Assembly: GCF_009828855.1 (NCBI RefSeq)
Contig: NZ_WUAG01000002.1
Coordinates: 434,001-498,000 of the forward strand
Length of the DNA: 64,000 nt
Source: Psychromonas sp. L1A2
GTDB taxonomy: Bacteria; Pseudomonadota; Gammaproteobacteria; Enterobacterales; Psychromonadaceae
Direction: 5' to 3'
Below, one piece after another: positions 54,001 to 63,619 of the stretch. The notes below the pieces were generated by a model, which was given only the letters and a program-made list of their open reading frames with translations, had not been told where the DNA came from and ran no database searches. How positions within the stretch are numbered: position 1 is the stretch's first letter; every line of letters starts with the position of its first letter. A program made the position numbers and the translations under genes.

Positions 54001-54301
54001 CAAATTTCTTAGTATCAAACTTTCTTGATAAAAAATCGACATGTCTAATTATCGCTTGATCAGACATTGTTTGATTACTGTCTAAATACGATACATATAG
54101 TGAAATATTGCTATCTAAAAACTTTTTTTCAATGCCTTTCTGAATCTGACGCGTTTGCTCATTACCTTGATAACCAGAATGTAACACTAATACTTCAGCA
54201 GAGATGGCATTAATAGAATAGAAAAATAGAAAGAAAGAACAGTATCTAAACACATTCTTTTTGAGGATAAATTTTAAAGACGTTAACAAAAGAATTTCCA
54301 T
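51083..54301 (-). CDS. Membrane GGDEF-EAL protein with periplasmic binding-protein sensor and two PAS domains
   Basis: Likely cyclic-di-GMP turnover protein. 1072 residues: signal/anchor about 17-35, a periplasmic ABC substrate-binding-like sensor (about 36-335), a transmembrane helix (345-362), PAS domains at about 385-505 and 515-635, GGDEF (718-722 RLGGDEFAI), and EAL with EILTR at 849-853, then [20 protein letters not shown] and [13 protein letters not shown] residues for metal binding are kept, so phosphodiesterase activity is likely. The GGDEF motif is intact but no RxxD inhibitory site lies five residues before it. The start is uncertain; ATG 54301 has a weak Shine-Dalgarno. Confidence 0.9.
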   Translation of the reverse strand: MEILLLTSLKFILKKNVFRYCSFFLFFYSINAISAEVLVLHSGYQGNEQTRQIQKGIEKKFLDSNISLYVSYLDSNQTMSDQAIIRHVDFLSRKFDTKKFDAVIVSGENAFKLVQDYGERLFVNTPIILTGIKLKNHLVTEFSHKLSAVVEPENIFDTVNLAIELFPKATDIYIVTGTSSASKLTEDTTQQLSVNLKQSLTILSEETEVSLKQIISKARNNAVVIFSDFSRDKNGSFINRNEILKSLTSIARIPLFVLHQHDLIEGVVGGVVASGFIQGEAAADKVLQLLEGLSIEDLPAEINLNNQYLIQYAELLRWGIKGTDLPDGYKIINQPDQEDETHFGLMTLLIILFIFTLVFIWGWRKFHNLEVTTSLLKAKHERVKNIFNVSYDFIFILDLVGEVKMANQTALDFIEMSESDVNGEILWETPWWQHDAASKRKLKSAMGQARVGKTARFECRLINKNQESYAFDVFIQPVKNDLDTGNSRNEITSIIVEARDISSIKAVEEEVQKANKRSNLLLDESPSMLLMLNVQGLILSCNKFGCNLLGYADGELIGRNLVTLYSQLVNINELKSYLAECADREDMLLTREISYSTKNGRKVWINERVRKIEGHDQYFLVCENITERYELSKELNYRASHDYLTGLKNRLFFESQLDKSLQDIQTSNNPCSLMYLDMDKFKIINDTCGHHAGDEVLRQIATILTDSVPTRAMVARLGGDEFAIILPMLELDEAHKVAETIISAIAKHYFLWEEHHFSLGISIGLTELSTFSRDGVQALNCVDSACYTAKQSGRNRIHVYEEDKQEELRREEVVWVTKVQDALRDETRFCLYAQLIKPVDGDDDYLHYEILTRMIDENGELAPPAKFIPIAESYNLADKIDMIIITKTLNWLKNHPEHVLKLNMCSINLSGQSLGDPKFIEDLVQLLTHSSLPLEKLCFEITETVAIGNFSNASKLINSLKKLGCKLALDDFGTGLSSFGYLKRLNVDYLKIDGVFVKDMASDAQDFGIVKTIHELSHLFGKKTIAEYVENEDIIEKLKEIGVDYAQGYHLGKPMPIDMMALLSTSLNEEDY

Positions 54302-54346
54302 ATATAAACAAATGCCTATCTAGCCATCATATACTTTATTAGGCAC

Positions 54347-54378
54347 AAAAAAAAGCCAGTCAATTGACTGGCTTTTTT
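54347..54378 (-). terminator. Terminator of the carboxylase gene
   Basis: AAAAAAAAGCCAGTCAA and TTGACTGGCTTTTTT form a near-perfect self-complementary stem 16 bases past the carboxylase stop. Confidence 0.92.
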
Positions 54379-54393
54379 ATAAACATTATAACC

Positions 54394-57300
54394 TTATAGA
54401 GGGGTTATGATGTATAGCAAGTCACCACTTGATACTTGCTGACCATTAGTATTAATGATGCGTTCAATACGGAATTTAGTCTTCGCATCATAAAGTACTG
54501 CGTCCTTACGATTGAAGCTACTTAGCGTGATTGGCGAGAACATTTTCATTGCTTCCATTAAGCCTAATGTTTGTTCAACATTAACAATGTCACCCTCTAA
54601 CACAAAATCAGGTTCTGCAGGTGAAGAAGCTCGGTAGAAAATACCAGCACTTTGAGCAATAACTTTTAATTCATTACTACCATCAACCTGAATCGACTCT
54701 GCAACACCTTCAATACCAGAAGCAGCAGATGCTTCCATTTCATCAATCATCACTTGTTGATCAAGTGTTGCCATGAACTTAGGTAAGTAAGTTGTATCGT
54801 ATACGCCATTTAAGAATGTTTCATCTTTCAAGATGCGTTGCAATAATGGAATGTTAGTCGCTATTCCTTTAATGGTCACTTTATCTAAAAATTCGAGTAA
54901 CTTCTTAACAGTATCGTTACGATCTTTACCATGACAGATAAACTGGCCTACTAAACTATCGTAGTATGGAGAAACTTCTTTGCCTGTTGCAATCATTGAA
55001 ATAACTTCAACATCGTCTTGCTCAGGAATAATGCACTCAACGACTTTACCTGGGTAAGGTAGTAGTTGCATGATACCGTCAGAATCTAAGCCTGCTTTTT
55101 CAGCTGTAACACGTACTTCAATAGCATAGCCTTTCTTCTGAGGTTTTAAGTCAGAAATGTCTCCACCTGAAGCAATATCGTATTGTGCTTTTACAATATC
55201 AATACATGATGTTGCTTCAGTTACTGGATGCTCTACTTGTAAACGCGTATTCATTTCCATGAAGTAGATATCATCAGCATCTAAGTCATAAATGAATTCA
55301 ACCGTACCGGCTCCCATGTAATCAACCGCGTCAGCTAAGGCAGCAGTATGCTTCAATGCTTCTTTTTCTAATCTTTCTGGCAACATAGTTGATGCAGATT
55401 CTTCAACTACTTTTTGGTTATTACGCTGTACAGAACAGTCTCGAATACCTAATACTTTAGTATTACCAAACTTATCACGTAATAATTGCACTTCGATATG
55501 ACGCAGAGACGTAATGTATTTCTCTAAGTACAAGTCACCGTTACCAAATGCACTACGTGCTTCAGCAGAAACTTGGTTAAAGCCAGCAAACATATCTTCA
55601 GCTTTTTCAATCACCAAGATGCCTTTACCACCGCCGCCATTTACCGCTTTAAGCAACACTGGGTAACCCATGTTGTTTGCGATATCTAATGCTTGTTCTG
55701 CACCGCTTAAAATACCGTGAGAACCAGGTACTACTGGCACACCGTTATCTTGTGCTGTTTTAATTGCATTTGATTTGTTACCCATAGTCAACATACTGTT
55801 CATGCTTGGGCCAACAAAGTTAACGTTATGGCTAATACATAAGTCTGCAAAGTGAGGGCTTTCAGATAAGAAACCAATACCTGGGTGTAATGCATCAACT
55901 TGCTCATATTCAGCTACTTTTAATACAGAGCTTGCATTCAAGTAACTTTCATCAGATGTATTACCACCTAAACAAACTAGTTTATCACCTTCACCTAACA
56001 TATCTGCAGGTACTGATGTCATATCAGGGTCTGACGCAACTAATACCACATTGATGTCATTTTGCTTAGCAATGCGTATCAACTTAACCGCAGTACAACC
56101 ACGAGCATGGATTAATACTTTCTTAACCGGATGCATTAATTGACGAGGGTCAGATTTAGACACATTATCATCAGCAAGATTGCAAACAGGTATAAAGCCA
56201 GATAGTGCGCGTTGAATTGTTTCTTCAACAGTAACAACAGGCATTGGCATGTTTTCATCAATTTCACGTAACTTATCATTTAAATCATCAGAGAATGGGT
56301 TGATAACCAATCCATCCATTGCACCAGGTACACGCGATAAGTAGTTAGATAATGTAGATGTAGACGGTAAATATGCAGGGACAACCATTTGTCCAGCAAA
56401 CGGCATATTAGTACCTGAAAGGTAATAAGTTTGTGCCATAGGATGCGTTACAAAACTCGCTTGTGCACCACCAGTACAGTCACCGTAACCAAACATAACA
56501 ACCGGTAAATCATTATCACGAATAAAACGTGTGATTCTGTCATTAACAACAGACATTGAGAATAATGCAGCAGCACCTTCTTTCGTCTGCATACCACCAG
56601 AACTAATGAAGGCAACAACAGGCAAATGTTGTTTTGCACATTTAACTAATAACGCACAGAATTTTTCTGCACTAGCCATGTCAAACGCACCCGCTTGGAA
56701 AGATAAGTTAGAAACAGCAACACCAACACGTTGGACTTCACCATTTTCTAATTTAAATTCACCTGTACCCGTAATTAAACCACATGGTTTGATATTTTTA
56801 TCTAACGCATCTTCAACAGACAAACGGAAACCAGGGAACTCTAAAAGGTTAGCTGTCATTAAGTCTGCTTTAGACTCTTTAAAGTTTGCAAAGAACTTTT
56901 CAATGATTGCTTGATGAGAATTGTTCTTCTTACTTTTTTCTGAACGCAATACCGCTTGAATCAATAGATCTTGGTAGCCCATTGTTAAACGGTTCCAGAA
57001 ATCTTTACGACGTCCGATTCGAACAGGGTTAATAGCACCGTTGTAAGAACTTTCGTTATCGCGACTGTTGTAATATTCAGGCAATAATTTTTCGAACAAG
57101 TAAGTCAAAATAACAAACAAACTAGAGTTCATTTGTGGTGCACCAATACTCTTCCACTCTTCAACTTTAGCTAGGATTTCGCCACGCTCAGCTTGTTCAG
57201 TAAAGTATTGTAGCCATGCATTAAACGTCACTTTTAATTGCTCGTAATCGTCATCACTTACTTTACTTAGCGCTGCTTTTAGTGAGCTGCGTACTAACGA

Positions 57301-58959
57301 AGATACTGATTCACGAGAAAGCTCTTTAGTTGCCATCGCTTCTTTTGCAATAGACGCTAAGTTACCCATTGTATTGTCATATAATGCGTTAAATACAAGC
57401 ATGTGACGACAATGAACAATAAAGCATTCGCGCGTTTCTACATGTGAAACTACATCAATGATATTAAGGTCTGCTAACACTGGCCATTCTTCTGTAAGAG
57501 GAACAGCTTTCTCATTTTCTAAATGTTTAATAAGAGAATGGAAGTTGTTTTCAGCGCTTGTTTTCCAACGGTTGTATAATGACCAAGTTAGGTTGATCAT
57601 TAACGTACTACGCGCATTATCGTAGTTTGCTTTTGGCTCACCTAAAATAAGTTTTGTTAATGCATTACGCTCAACGCCTTTATCTTCGCGTTTTTGTAAA
57701 AATGTTTTCCAATTTTTATTTAGCGTATCGTCATAAATTAATTTATCTGGGTTTTCTAACCAGTTTAAAAATACTTGTTTACGATCAGCTTCAACACGCG
57801 CTTTTAAATCACCTTGTGGAACGGTTAATTTAGATAGACGGCCATATTCGTTCTTTTGAATCGCTTTGATACGTGAACGCAATGTTAGGTAACGCATGTA
57901 ACGGTAAGTCGTACCGAATGCATTATTATGAGATGTTGGGTTTTTAGCTAATAAGCGTGCTTCATTTGCATTTTCAATGGCAGTCAATTTACTTGAAGGC
58001 TCAAGGTAACGGGATAAGCTACGGTTATAATGTTCTAAGATATCTGGATATTTACGAACAAATTCTACTGACTTTGATTCGATAGATAAAATACCAGAAA
58101 TAATCGCTTTCTGAAGATTATGTTGACGTTCATCTTGGTCAACAGGCGAGTAATCAACAATACCGTCGATACAACCCATTTCCAATAGCTCTTCAGGTGA
58201 TACACCTACTGACTGAGCACATTCCTGCCAAGATAAGTTGTACTTACGTGCGATACTTTGTAAACCTTTTGGCTGGATAGTATTAAATATGCCATCTCGA
58301 ACAGATAATAAAATATTAGCTGTCGCTAGTGGGATTGCACCACCAGAATAACCAACACCCACTACTATACCAATAGTAGGGACATCAACATTGGCACTTT
58401 CAGTAATCATTTGTGAAATACTATGTGCTTGGTTTTGGCTATTTGCTTCTTCGCCAGCATCCGCTCCCGGTGTGTCAATTAAGTACACAATAGGTAAAGA
58501 CATATCCGCAAACTTACGAATTGCCTTGCTTGCTGCTAAGTGATGCTCAGGCATCCAAGCACCATTATTTGAACTACGCTCTTGTGCAATTAAACCAATA
58601 CGGCGGCTATAACCACCAAAGTCTAATTCCATTTCAGCAGAGTAAAAAGCACCGTTTGATTGCTGTGTTACGATTTTACCGTTAAAGCCTTCAATGATAC
58701 TTTTAGACCCAGGGCGTTTATTACTTTCAGCCGGCGTTACTGTACGCGCAATGTATGCATCAACATCTAACTTTTTAATCGTCGCTAGATTTGATTTAAC
58801 TCGCTTACTTTCAATAAGACCTTCTACACCATCTGTATTTGACGGTAATGAATTATCTGGAAATAAAGAAAAGTCTTTTGCGATATGCTCAGCATGAATA
58901 AATAGCGGATCTGCAATATTATTCACTTCAAACTGAGAAGATGAAGGTTTTCCTGTCAT
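54394..58959 (-). CDS. Four-module acyl-CoA carboxylase (CT-alpha, CT-beta, biotin carboxylase, biotinyl)
   Basis: 1521 residues in one chain. Residues about 88-270 resemble AccA carboxyltransferase (IDTPGADAGEEANSQNQAHSI, GVGYSGGAIPLATAN). About 280-700 form a helical linker without a known domain. About 706-920 resemble AccD (GLITGTGEFKLENG, SSGGMQTKEGA, GYGDCTGGAQASF). About 946-1400 are biotin carboxylase (KKVLIHARGCTAVKL, GGGGKG, MEMNTRLQVEHPVTE). The biotin lysine is K1472 in EAMKM. The order is reversed from eukaryotic ACC. Such multidomain proteins are annotated in Shewanella and Vibrio; the natural substrate is unclear to me. ATG follows AAGGG. A malic enzyme gene lies just upstream. 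Confidence 0.9.
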   Translation of the reverse strand: MTGKPSSSQFEVNNIADPLFIHAEHIAKDFSLFPDNSLPSNTDGVEGLIESKRVKSNLATIKKLDVDAYIARTVTPAESNKRPGSKSIIEGFNGKIVTQQSNGAFYSAEMELDFGGYSRRIGLIAQERSSNNGAWMPEHHLAASKAIRKFADMSLPIVYLIDTPGADAGEEANSQNQAHSISQMITESANVDVPTIGIVVGVGYSGGAIPLATANILLSVRDGIFNTIQPKGLQSIARKYNLSWQECAQSVGVSPEELLEMGCIDGIVDYSPVDQDERQHNLQKAIISGILSIESKSVEFVRKYPDILEHYNRSLSRYLEPSSKLTAIENANEARLLAKNPTSHNNAFGTTYRYMRYLTLRSRIKAIQKNEYGRLSKLTVPQGDLKARVEADRKQVFLNWLENPDKLIYDDTLNKNWKTFLQKREDKGVERNALTKLILGEPKANYDNARSTLMINLTWSLYNRWKTSAENNFHSLIKHLENEKAVPLTEEWPVLADLNIIDVVSHVETRECFIVHCRHMLVFNALYDNTMGNLASIAKEAMATKELSRESVSSLVRSSLKAALSKVSDDDYEQLKVTFNAWLQYFTEQAERGEILAKVEEWKSIGAPQMNSSLFVILTYLFEKLLPEYYNSRDNESSYNGAINPVRIGRRKDFWNRLTMGYQDLLIQAVLRSEKSKKNNSHQAIIEKFFANFKESKADLMTANLLEFPGFRLSVEDALDKNIKPCGLITGTGEFKLENGEVQRVGVAVSNLSFQAGAFDMASAEKFCALLVKCAKQHLPVVAFISSGGMQTKEGAAALFSMSVVNDRITRFIRDNDLPVVMFGYGDCTGGAQASFVTHPMAQTYYLSGTNMPFAGQMVVPAYLPSTSTLSNYLSRVPGAMDGLVINPFSDDLNDKLREIDENMPMPVVTVEETIQRALSGFIPVCNLADDNVSKSDPRQLMHPVKKVLIHARGCTAVKLIRIAKQNDINVVLVASDPDMTSVPADMLGEGDKLVCLGGNTSDESYLNASSVLKVAEYEQVDALHPGIGFLSESPHFADLCISHNVNFVGPSMNSMLTMGNKSNAIKTAQDNGVPVVPGSHGILSGAEQALDIANNMGYPVLLKAVNGGGGKGILVIEKAEDMFAGFNQVSAEARSAFGNGDLYLEKYITSLRHIEVQLLRDKFGNTKVLGIRDCSVQRNNQKVVEESASTMLPERLEKEALKHTAALADAVDYMGAGTVEFIYDLDADDIYFMEMNTRLQVEHPVTEATSCIDIVKAQYDIASGGDISDLKPQKKGYAIEVRVTAEKAGLDSDGIMQLLPYPGKVVECIIPEQDDVEVISMIATGKEVSPYYDSLVGQFICHGKDRNDTVKKLLEFLDKVTIKGIATNIPLLQRILKDETFLNGVYDTTYLPKFMATLDQQVMIDEMEASAASGIEGVAESIQVDGSNELKVIAQSAGIFYRASSPAEPDFVLEGDIVNVEQTLGLMEAMKMFSPITLSSFNRKDAVLYDAKTKFRIERIINTNGQQVSSGDLLYIITPL

Positions 58960-59182
58960 ATAATTACCCTTACAAGAAAGTGATGGAAAAATAAATGTCG
59001 TAATTTACAACTTATTAGCATTTGATTCCACTATTGAAGTCTAATCAATATAAATCATTTACTAATAAATTGTATATTGTGAACCCTGAGCCAATAATAG
59101 CCCATTAATGGGGGTATTCTGTTCTATTAAGATCAAAAAAACAACAAAATAGACACAGTTCCATTAACTCGTGAGTCTAATT

Positions 59183-60424
59183 TTATAACATATAGTTATC
59201 TGGTAGCTCAATTTGAGCGACACCCGTTTCAACTGCTGCACGTGCAACTGCACCAGCAACACTTTTTAACAAACGAGGATCCATTGGTTTTGGAATAATG
59301 TAATTTTTACCAAATGTAAGTTCACTACTACCACTTGCTGTTAATACTTCTTGCGGTACTGGCTGTTTAGCAATGTCACGAATGGCATTAACTGCAGCCA
59401 CTTTCATTTCATCATTTATATCTGTCGCACGCACATCTAACGCACCACGGAAAATAAATGGGAAACATAAAACATTATTAACTTGATTAGGATAATCACT
59501 TCGCCCAGTGGCCATGATCAAATCATCACGAACAGAATGTGCTAATTCAGGTTTTATTTCAGGATCTGGATTTGAACAAGCAAATATAACTGGATTTGGT
59601 GCCATTAATTTAACATCTTCAGGAGAAAGAACATTTGGGCCAGATACCCCAACAAATACATCCGCACCACAAATAACATCTTGTAAAGTACGTTGATCGG
59701 TATTATTCGCAAAACGTTGCTTGTATTCATTAATATCATCACGACGAGTATGAATGACGCCTTTACGATCTAACATGTAAATTTTTTCACGTAGTGCGCC
59801 ACATTTAATTAATAGTTCCATACAAGAAATAGCGGCAGCACCAGCCCCCATACAAACTATTTTCACATCCTCAATATTTTTACCTTGGATATCTAATGCA
59901 TTGATCATGGCAGCTGCAGTAACAATGGCAGTACCGTGTTGATCATCATGAAAAACAGGAATACTGCAACGTTCTTTTAATTCTTTTTCTATTATGAAAC
60001 ATTCAGGCGCTTTAATATCTTCAAGGTTAATACCGCCAAATGTATCTGCAATATTAGCAACCGTATTAATAAACTCTTCTGGAGTACGGTGTTTTACTTC
60101 AATATCTATCGCATCAAGATTAGCAAATCGTTTAAATAATAACGCTTTGCCTTCCATTACAGGTTTAGACGCTAATGGACCTAAATTGCCTAACCCTAAA
60201 ATAGCAGTACCATTAGTAATAACGGCAACTAAGTTACCTTTAGCTGTATATTTATAGACATCATCAGGGTTTGCAGCGATTTCTCTAACCGGCTCTGCGA
60301 CACCTGGACTATAAGCTAATGATAAATCGTCTGCTGTTTCAGCAGGGGTAGTCAACTCGATACTTATTTTCCCTGGTTTAGGAAAAGCATGATAATCAAG
60401 AGCTTGTTGGCGTTTATCTGACAT
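59183..60424 (-). CDS. Malic enzyme (malate to pyruvate), short form
   Basis: Oxidative decarboxylation of malate to pyruvate with NAD(P)H. 413 residues; it lacks the C-terminal phosphotransacetylase-like domain of E. coli MaeB. SLAYSPGVAEPVREIA, TNGTAILGLGNLGPLASKPVMEGKA, EDIKAPECF, PVFHDDQHGTAIV, CMGAGAAAISCMELL and SNPDPEI are malic enzyme signatures. NAD versus NADP use cannot be decided. ATG follows CGGGA. It is upstream of the carboxylase on the same strand, 223 bp apart. Confidence 0.94.
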   Translation of the reverse strand: MSDKRQQALDYHAFPKPGKISIELTTPAETADDLSLAYSPGVAEPVREIAANPDDVYKYTAKGNLVAVITNGTAILGLGNLGPLASKPVMEGKALLFKRFANLDAIDIEVKHRTPEEFINTVANIADTFGGINLEDIKAPECFIIEKELKERCSIPVFHDDQHGTAIVTAAAMINALDIQGKNIEDVKIVCMGAGAAAISCMELLIKCGALREKIYMLDRKGVIHTRRDDINEYKQRFANNTDQRTLQDVICGADVFVGVSGPNVLSPEDVKLMAPNPVIFACSNPDPEIKPELAHSVRDDLIMATGRSDYPNQVNNVLCFPFIFRGALDVRATDINDEMKVAAVNAIRDIAKQPVPQEVLTASGSSELTFGKNYIIPKPMDPRLLKSVAGAVARAAVETGVAQIELPDNYML

Positions 60425-60614
60425 TTATAAATCCCGTTATGATGAACTAAATAATTTGAGTTAATTTTTTAAAACTGAAGAGTGATGATAATCAAGTTTT
60501 GATCATAATCACAGAGTTAATTCATATTATACACACACGTGAATGACGATAACATACTATAGCAGTTGGTCAATTTTACAGCAAAAAGGCTTTGAAAACT
60601 GAGATTTTAGATAC

Positions 60615-60640
60615 AAAAAAAGCACCCTAAGGTGCTTTTT
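60615..60640 (-). terminator. Terminator of rpmE
   Basis: AAAAAGCACC and GGTGCTTTTT enclose a 4-nt loop, 20 bases past the rpmE stop on the minus strand. Confidence 0.9.
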
Positions 60641-60659
60641 AAAAAACGTGGTAGTTATC

Positions 60660-60875
60660 TTATTTAGAAGATAAAGCACCGAAACGTTTTTTGAACTTGT
60701 CAATACGACCGCCAGTATCAACAACACGTTGAGTACCAGTGTAGAATGGGTGACAAGCTGAACAGATATCTAAAGTTAATTCTTCTTTACCAAGCGTAGA
60801 ACCAACTTTAATAACGTTACCACATGAACAAGTAGCAGTAACTAATTTGTATTCTGGGTGAATTTCTTTTCTCAT
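60660..60875 (-). CDS. rpmE: 50S ribosomal protein L31 (zinc type)
   Basis: 71 residues. Zinc cysteines are visible in TCSCGN (C16, C18) and [13 protein letters not shown] (C37, C40), so this is the zinc-binding form rather than the paralogue induced under zinc shortage. ATG follows GAGG. It is divergent from priA, a neighbour pair found in many gammaproteobacteria. Confidence 0.97.
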   Translation of the reverse strand: MRKEIHPEYKLVTATCSCGNVIKVGSTLGKEELTLDICSACHPFYTGTQRVVDTGGRIDKFKKRFGALSSK

Positions 60876-61237
60876 TGGGAAAACCTCTATTTAGGCCGTG
60901 TCGCTGCTCAGCTTGAATGAATTATTTCATCCAACAAAGTACCACACGTATTTATCATTGTATTGCGAATTGCGGATTGTATAGTAACGAACAATAAAAG
61001 TACAACTTAAAACAACTAAAATTTAACACTTTATTTTAGGTATAAAAAGTCAGGTATAAATGGCTATCAAGCAAGGCATAGGTACATTTTGATAAACAAA
61101 TAATTTGTGTTTTATCTGCTATAAAAATCAATAAGATCAACGTAAAAGAGTAAAATAGAAGACTTAAACAGAACAGCACAACTAAACAGGTTACAATACA
61201 AGTTCATTTATACTTTATCATTTAAAACACACCCACT
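60876..61237. other. rpmE-priA divergent intergenic region
   Basis: 362 bp, AT-rich. Must hold the promoters of both genes; no operator or hairpin stood out. Confidence 0.5.
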
Positions 61238-63472
61238 ATGACTAAACCAATAATTTGCAGAGTAGCATTAGCTATTCCTTTACATAAACAATTTGATTAC
61301 TTACTTGCGGCTAACCTTTGTCCCAAAGATCCTATTTCACTGATTGGTTGTCGTGTATTAGTCCCTTTTGGTGGCGGTCCTCGTAAACAAGTTGGTGTAA
61401 TCACCGCTGTACCAAGCGAATCTGATTTTGCCATTGATAAATTAAAAACAGTATCGCAATTATTAGATCAACAACCTTTATTGAGTTCAGCGTTATATAA
61501 ACTGTTAAATTGGGCAGCTGTTTATTATCAACATCCTTTTGGTGACGTTTTTCAACAAGCGATTCCTACTCTATTACGAAAAGGTAAATCGGCGAGTTTT
61601 AAAAGCCAAGAGTACTGGAAGTTAACGCAAGAAGACGTCGATCTTAAACAATTAAACCGTGCTAAAAAACAATGTCATGCGGCAACATTATTACAAGAAT
61701 CACCTTTAGCTTATGAGCGATTAAAAACCCAAGGGGTAAACCGAGCTACTTTAAATAGCTTACAAGAAAAAAAACTGGTTGAGAGTTACGAACAAATGCC
61801 AGAAAGCAACTTATCTTGGCCTCATGAGATTCAAGAGTTACAAGAAAAACCCAATTTAAGTACTGAGCAAGCCATCGCTGTTACAACAGTAACGCAACAA
61901 TTAAACAAATTTAAATGCTACTTATTAGAAGGTATTACCGGCAGTGGCAAAACAGAAGTTTACTTAAACATTCTTAAAGCCGTATTAGATCAAGGACAGC
62001 AAGCGCTAATTATCGTACCTGAAATTGGCCTCACACCACAAACTATCAAACGTTTTAAAGCGCGTTTCAATGTGCCTATTTATTTAAAACATTCAGCATT
62101 AAATGAACAACAGCAATTAGAAACCTGGTTACATGCTCAACAAGGTAGTGCCGCTATTGTTATTGGTACTCGTAGCGCTATTTTTAGTGACTTTAAAAAC
62201 CTAGGTTTAATTATTTTAGATGAAGAGCATGACGCTTCTTTTAAACAACAAGATAGTTTTCGTTATCACGCGCGTGATTTTGCAATCAAACGTGCTTCAC
62301 AACAAAACATCCCTATTTTGTTAGGCTCTGCGACCCCTGCTTTTGAATCTCTTAATAATGCACTATCCGGTCGTTACCAACATTTATTTTTAACGCATCG
62401 AGCAGGCAATGCAAAACCACCTAAAAATGATCTCATTAACCTGACTGGCTTGCCACTCAAATCAGGTCTATCTCCGCAGTTAATTGAATTAATGCAGCAA
62501 CATTTGGCAAAAAACAATCAAGTCATTTTATTTTTAAATCGTCGAGGTTATGCGCCTGTTTTAATGTGTCATGAATGTGGATGGTTAGTAAAATGTGAAC
62601 GTTGTGATGCTTTTTATACTTACCATAAAAGCGCTAACTATTTGCATTGTCATCACTGCATGGCAACACACCCTGTTCCAGAACAATGTCATGACTGTGG
62701 CTCTACTAATTTGCACTCTACTGGTGTTGGAACAGAACAACTTGAAGAAACATTAAACCTGCTATTTCCAGAGCATCCCACGGTACGAATTGATCGAGAC
62801 AATACGCGTAAAAAAGATAGTTTCAATAATTATCTTAATGATATTAATAGCGGCAAATATAAAATTTTACTCGGTACGCAAATGTTAGCCAAAGGGCATC
62901 ATTTTCCAGATGTCACATTAGTCGCTTTAGTCGATGTAGACGGAGCGCTGTTTAGTAATGACTTCCGTGCAAGTGAACGATTAGGGCAATTATTTACACA
63001 AGTAGCAGGTCGAGCAGGACGAGCAGAGAAAAAAGGCCAAGTGGTTTTACAAACTTTTCATCCTGAGCATAACCTATTACAAGAATTAGTGAATAACGGC
63101 TATGGTGATTTTTCTCGAACTGCATTGCAAGAAAGAAGAATGGCACAGTTACCGCCCTTTTCTTATCAAGCTCTCATTAGAGCTGAATCTTTGAATGCGA
63201 CACAGGCAGAAAACTTTCTCACCCTTTGTAAGCAAACTTTAAATCAAATCGCTGATAACAATAAAGTCAGCGATAGATTATTGATATTAGGCCCCATTGC
63301 AGCCTCTATGGAAAGAAGAGCAGGCAAATACCGCTTTCAATTGTTACTACAAAGCGAACAAAGAGTGTTGATTACTAAAACATTAAACATCGCATTAGCA
63401 CACTTTGAAAAGCTACCAGAAGGGAGAAAAGTGCGCTGGTCAATTGATGTTGACCCGATAGATTTTATTTAA
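61238..63472 (+). CDS. priA: Primosomal replication protein N' (helicase)
   Basis: Restarts collapsed replication forks as a 3'-5' helicase. 744 residues. The N-terminal DNA-binding part (VALAIPLHKQFDYLL) is followed by Walker A GITGSGKTEVY, DEEHDASFKQQ, GSATPAFES, then eight zinc cysteines (CHECGWLVKCERC, CHHC, CHDCG) and GTQMLAKGHHFPDVTLVALVDVDG. ATG has only a weak Shine-Dalgarno. Convergent with relA. Confidence 0.96.
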   Translation: MTKPIICRVALAIPLHKQFDYLLAANLCPKDPISLIGCRVLVPFGGGPRKQVGVITAVPSESDFAIDKLKTVSQLLDQQPLLSSALYKLLNWAAVYYQHPFGDVFQQAIPTLLRKGKSASFKSQEYWKLTQEDVDLKQLNRAKKQCHAATLLQESPLAYERLKTQGVNRATLNSLQEKKLVESYEQMPESNLSWPHEIQELQEKPNLSTEQAIAVTTVTQQLNKFKCYLLEGITGSGKTEVYLNILKAVLDQGQQALIIVPEIGLTPQTIKRFKARFNVPIYLKHSALNEQQQLETWLHAQQGSAAIVIGTRSAIFSDFKNLGLIILDEEHDASFKQQDSFRYHARDFAIKRASQQNIPILLGSATPAFESLNNALSGRYQHLFLTHRAGNAKPPKNDLINLTGLPLKSGLSPQLIELMQQHLAKNNQVILFLNRRGYAPVLMCHECGWLVKCERCDAFYTYHKSANYLHCHHCMATHPVPEQCHDCGSTNLHSTGVGTEQLEETLNLLFPEHPTVRIDRDNTRKKDSFNNYLNDINSGKYKILLGTQMLAKGHHFPDVTLVALVDVDGALFSNDFRASERLGQLFTQVAGRAGRAEKKGQVVLQTFHPEHNLLQELVNNGYGDFSRTALQERRMAQLPPFSYQALIRAESLNATQAENFLTLCKQTLNQIADNNKVSDRLLILGPIAASMERRAGKYRFQLLLQSEQRVLITKTLNIALAHFEKLPEGRKVRWSIDVDPIDFI

Positions 63473-63520
63473 TCAAATTAGCTAAAAAGTAGTTAGCCAA
63501 AATAAGGTTAACTAAAAGCA

Positions 63521-63564
63521 AAAAAGCCTAATAATCATATCTCAATAAAATTATTAGGCTTTTT
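63521..63564. terminator. Bidirectional terminator between priA and relA
   Basis: AAAAAGCCTAATAAT and ATTATTAGGCTTTTT form a perfect 15-bp stem with a 14-nt loop, ending in T-runs on both strands between convergent genes. Confidence 0.9.
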
Positions 63565-63619
63565 ATATATTTAAAGACCTTTCTAAATATTATTCATTAA
63601 TACGCCTGCATTACATGAA

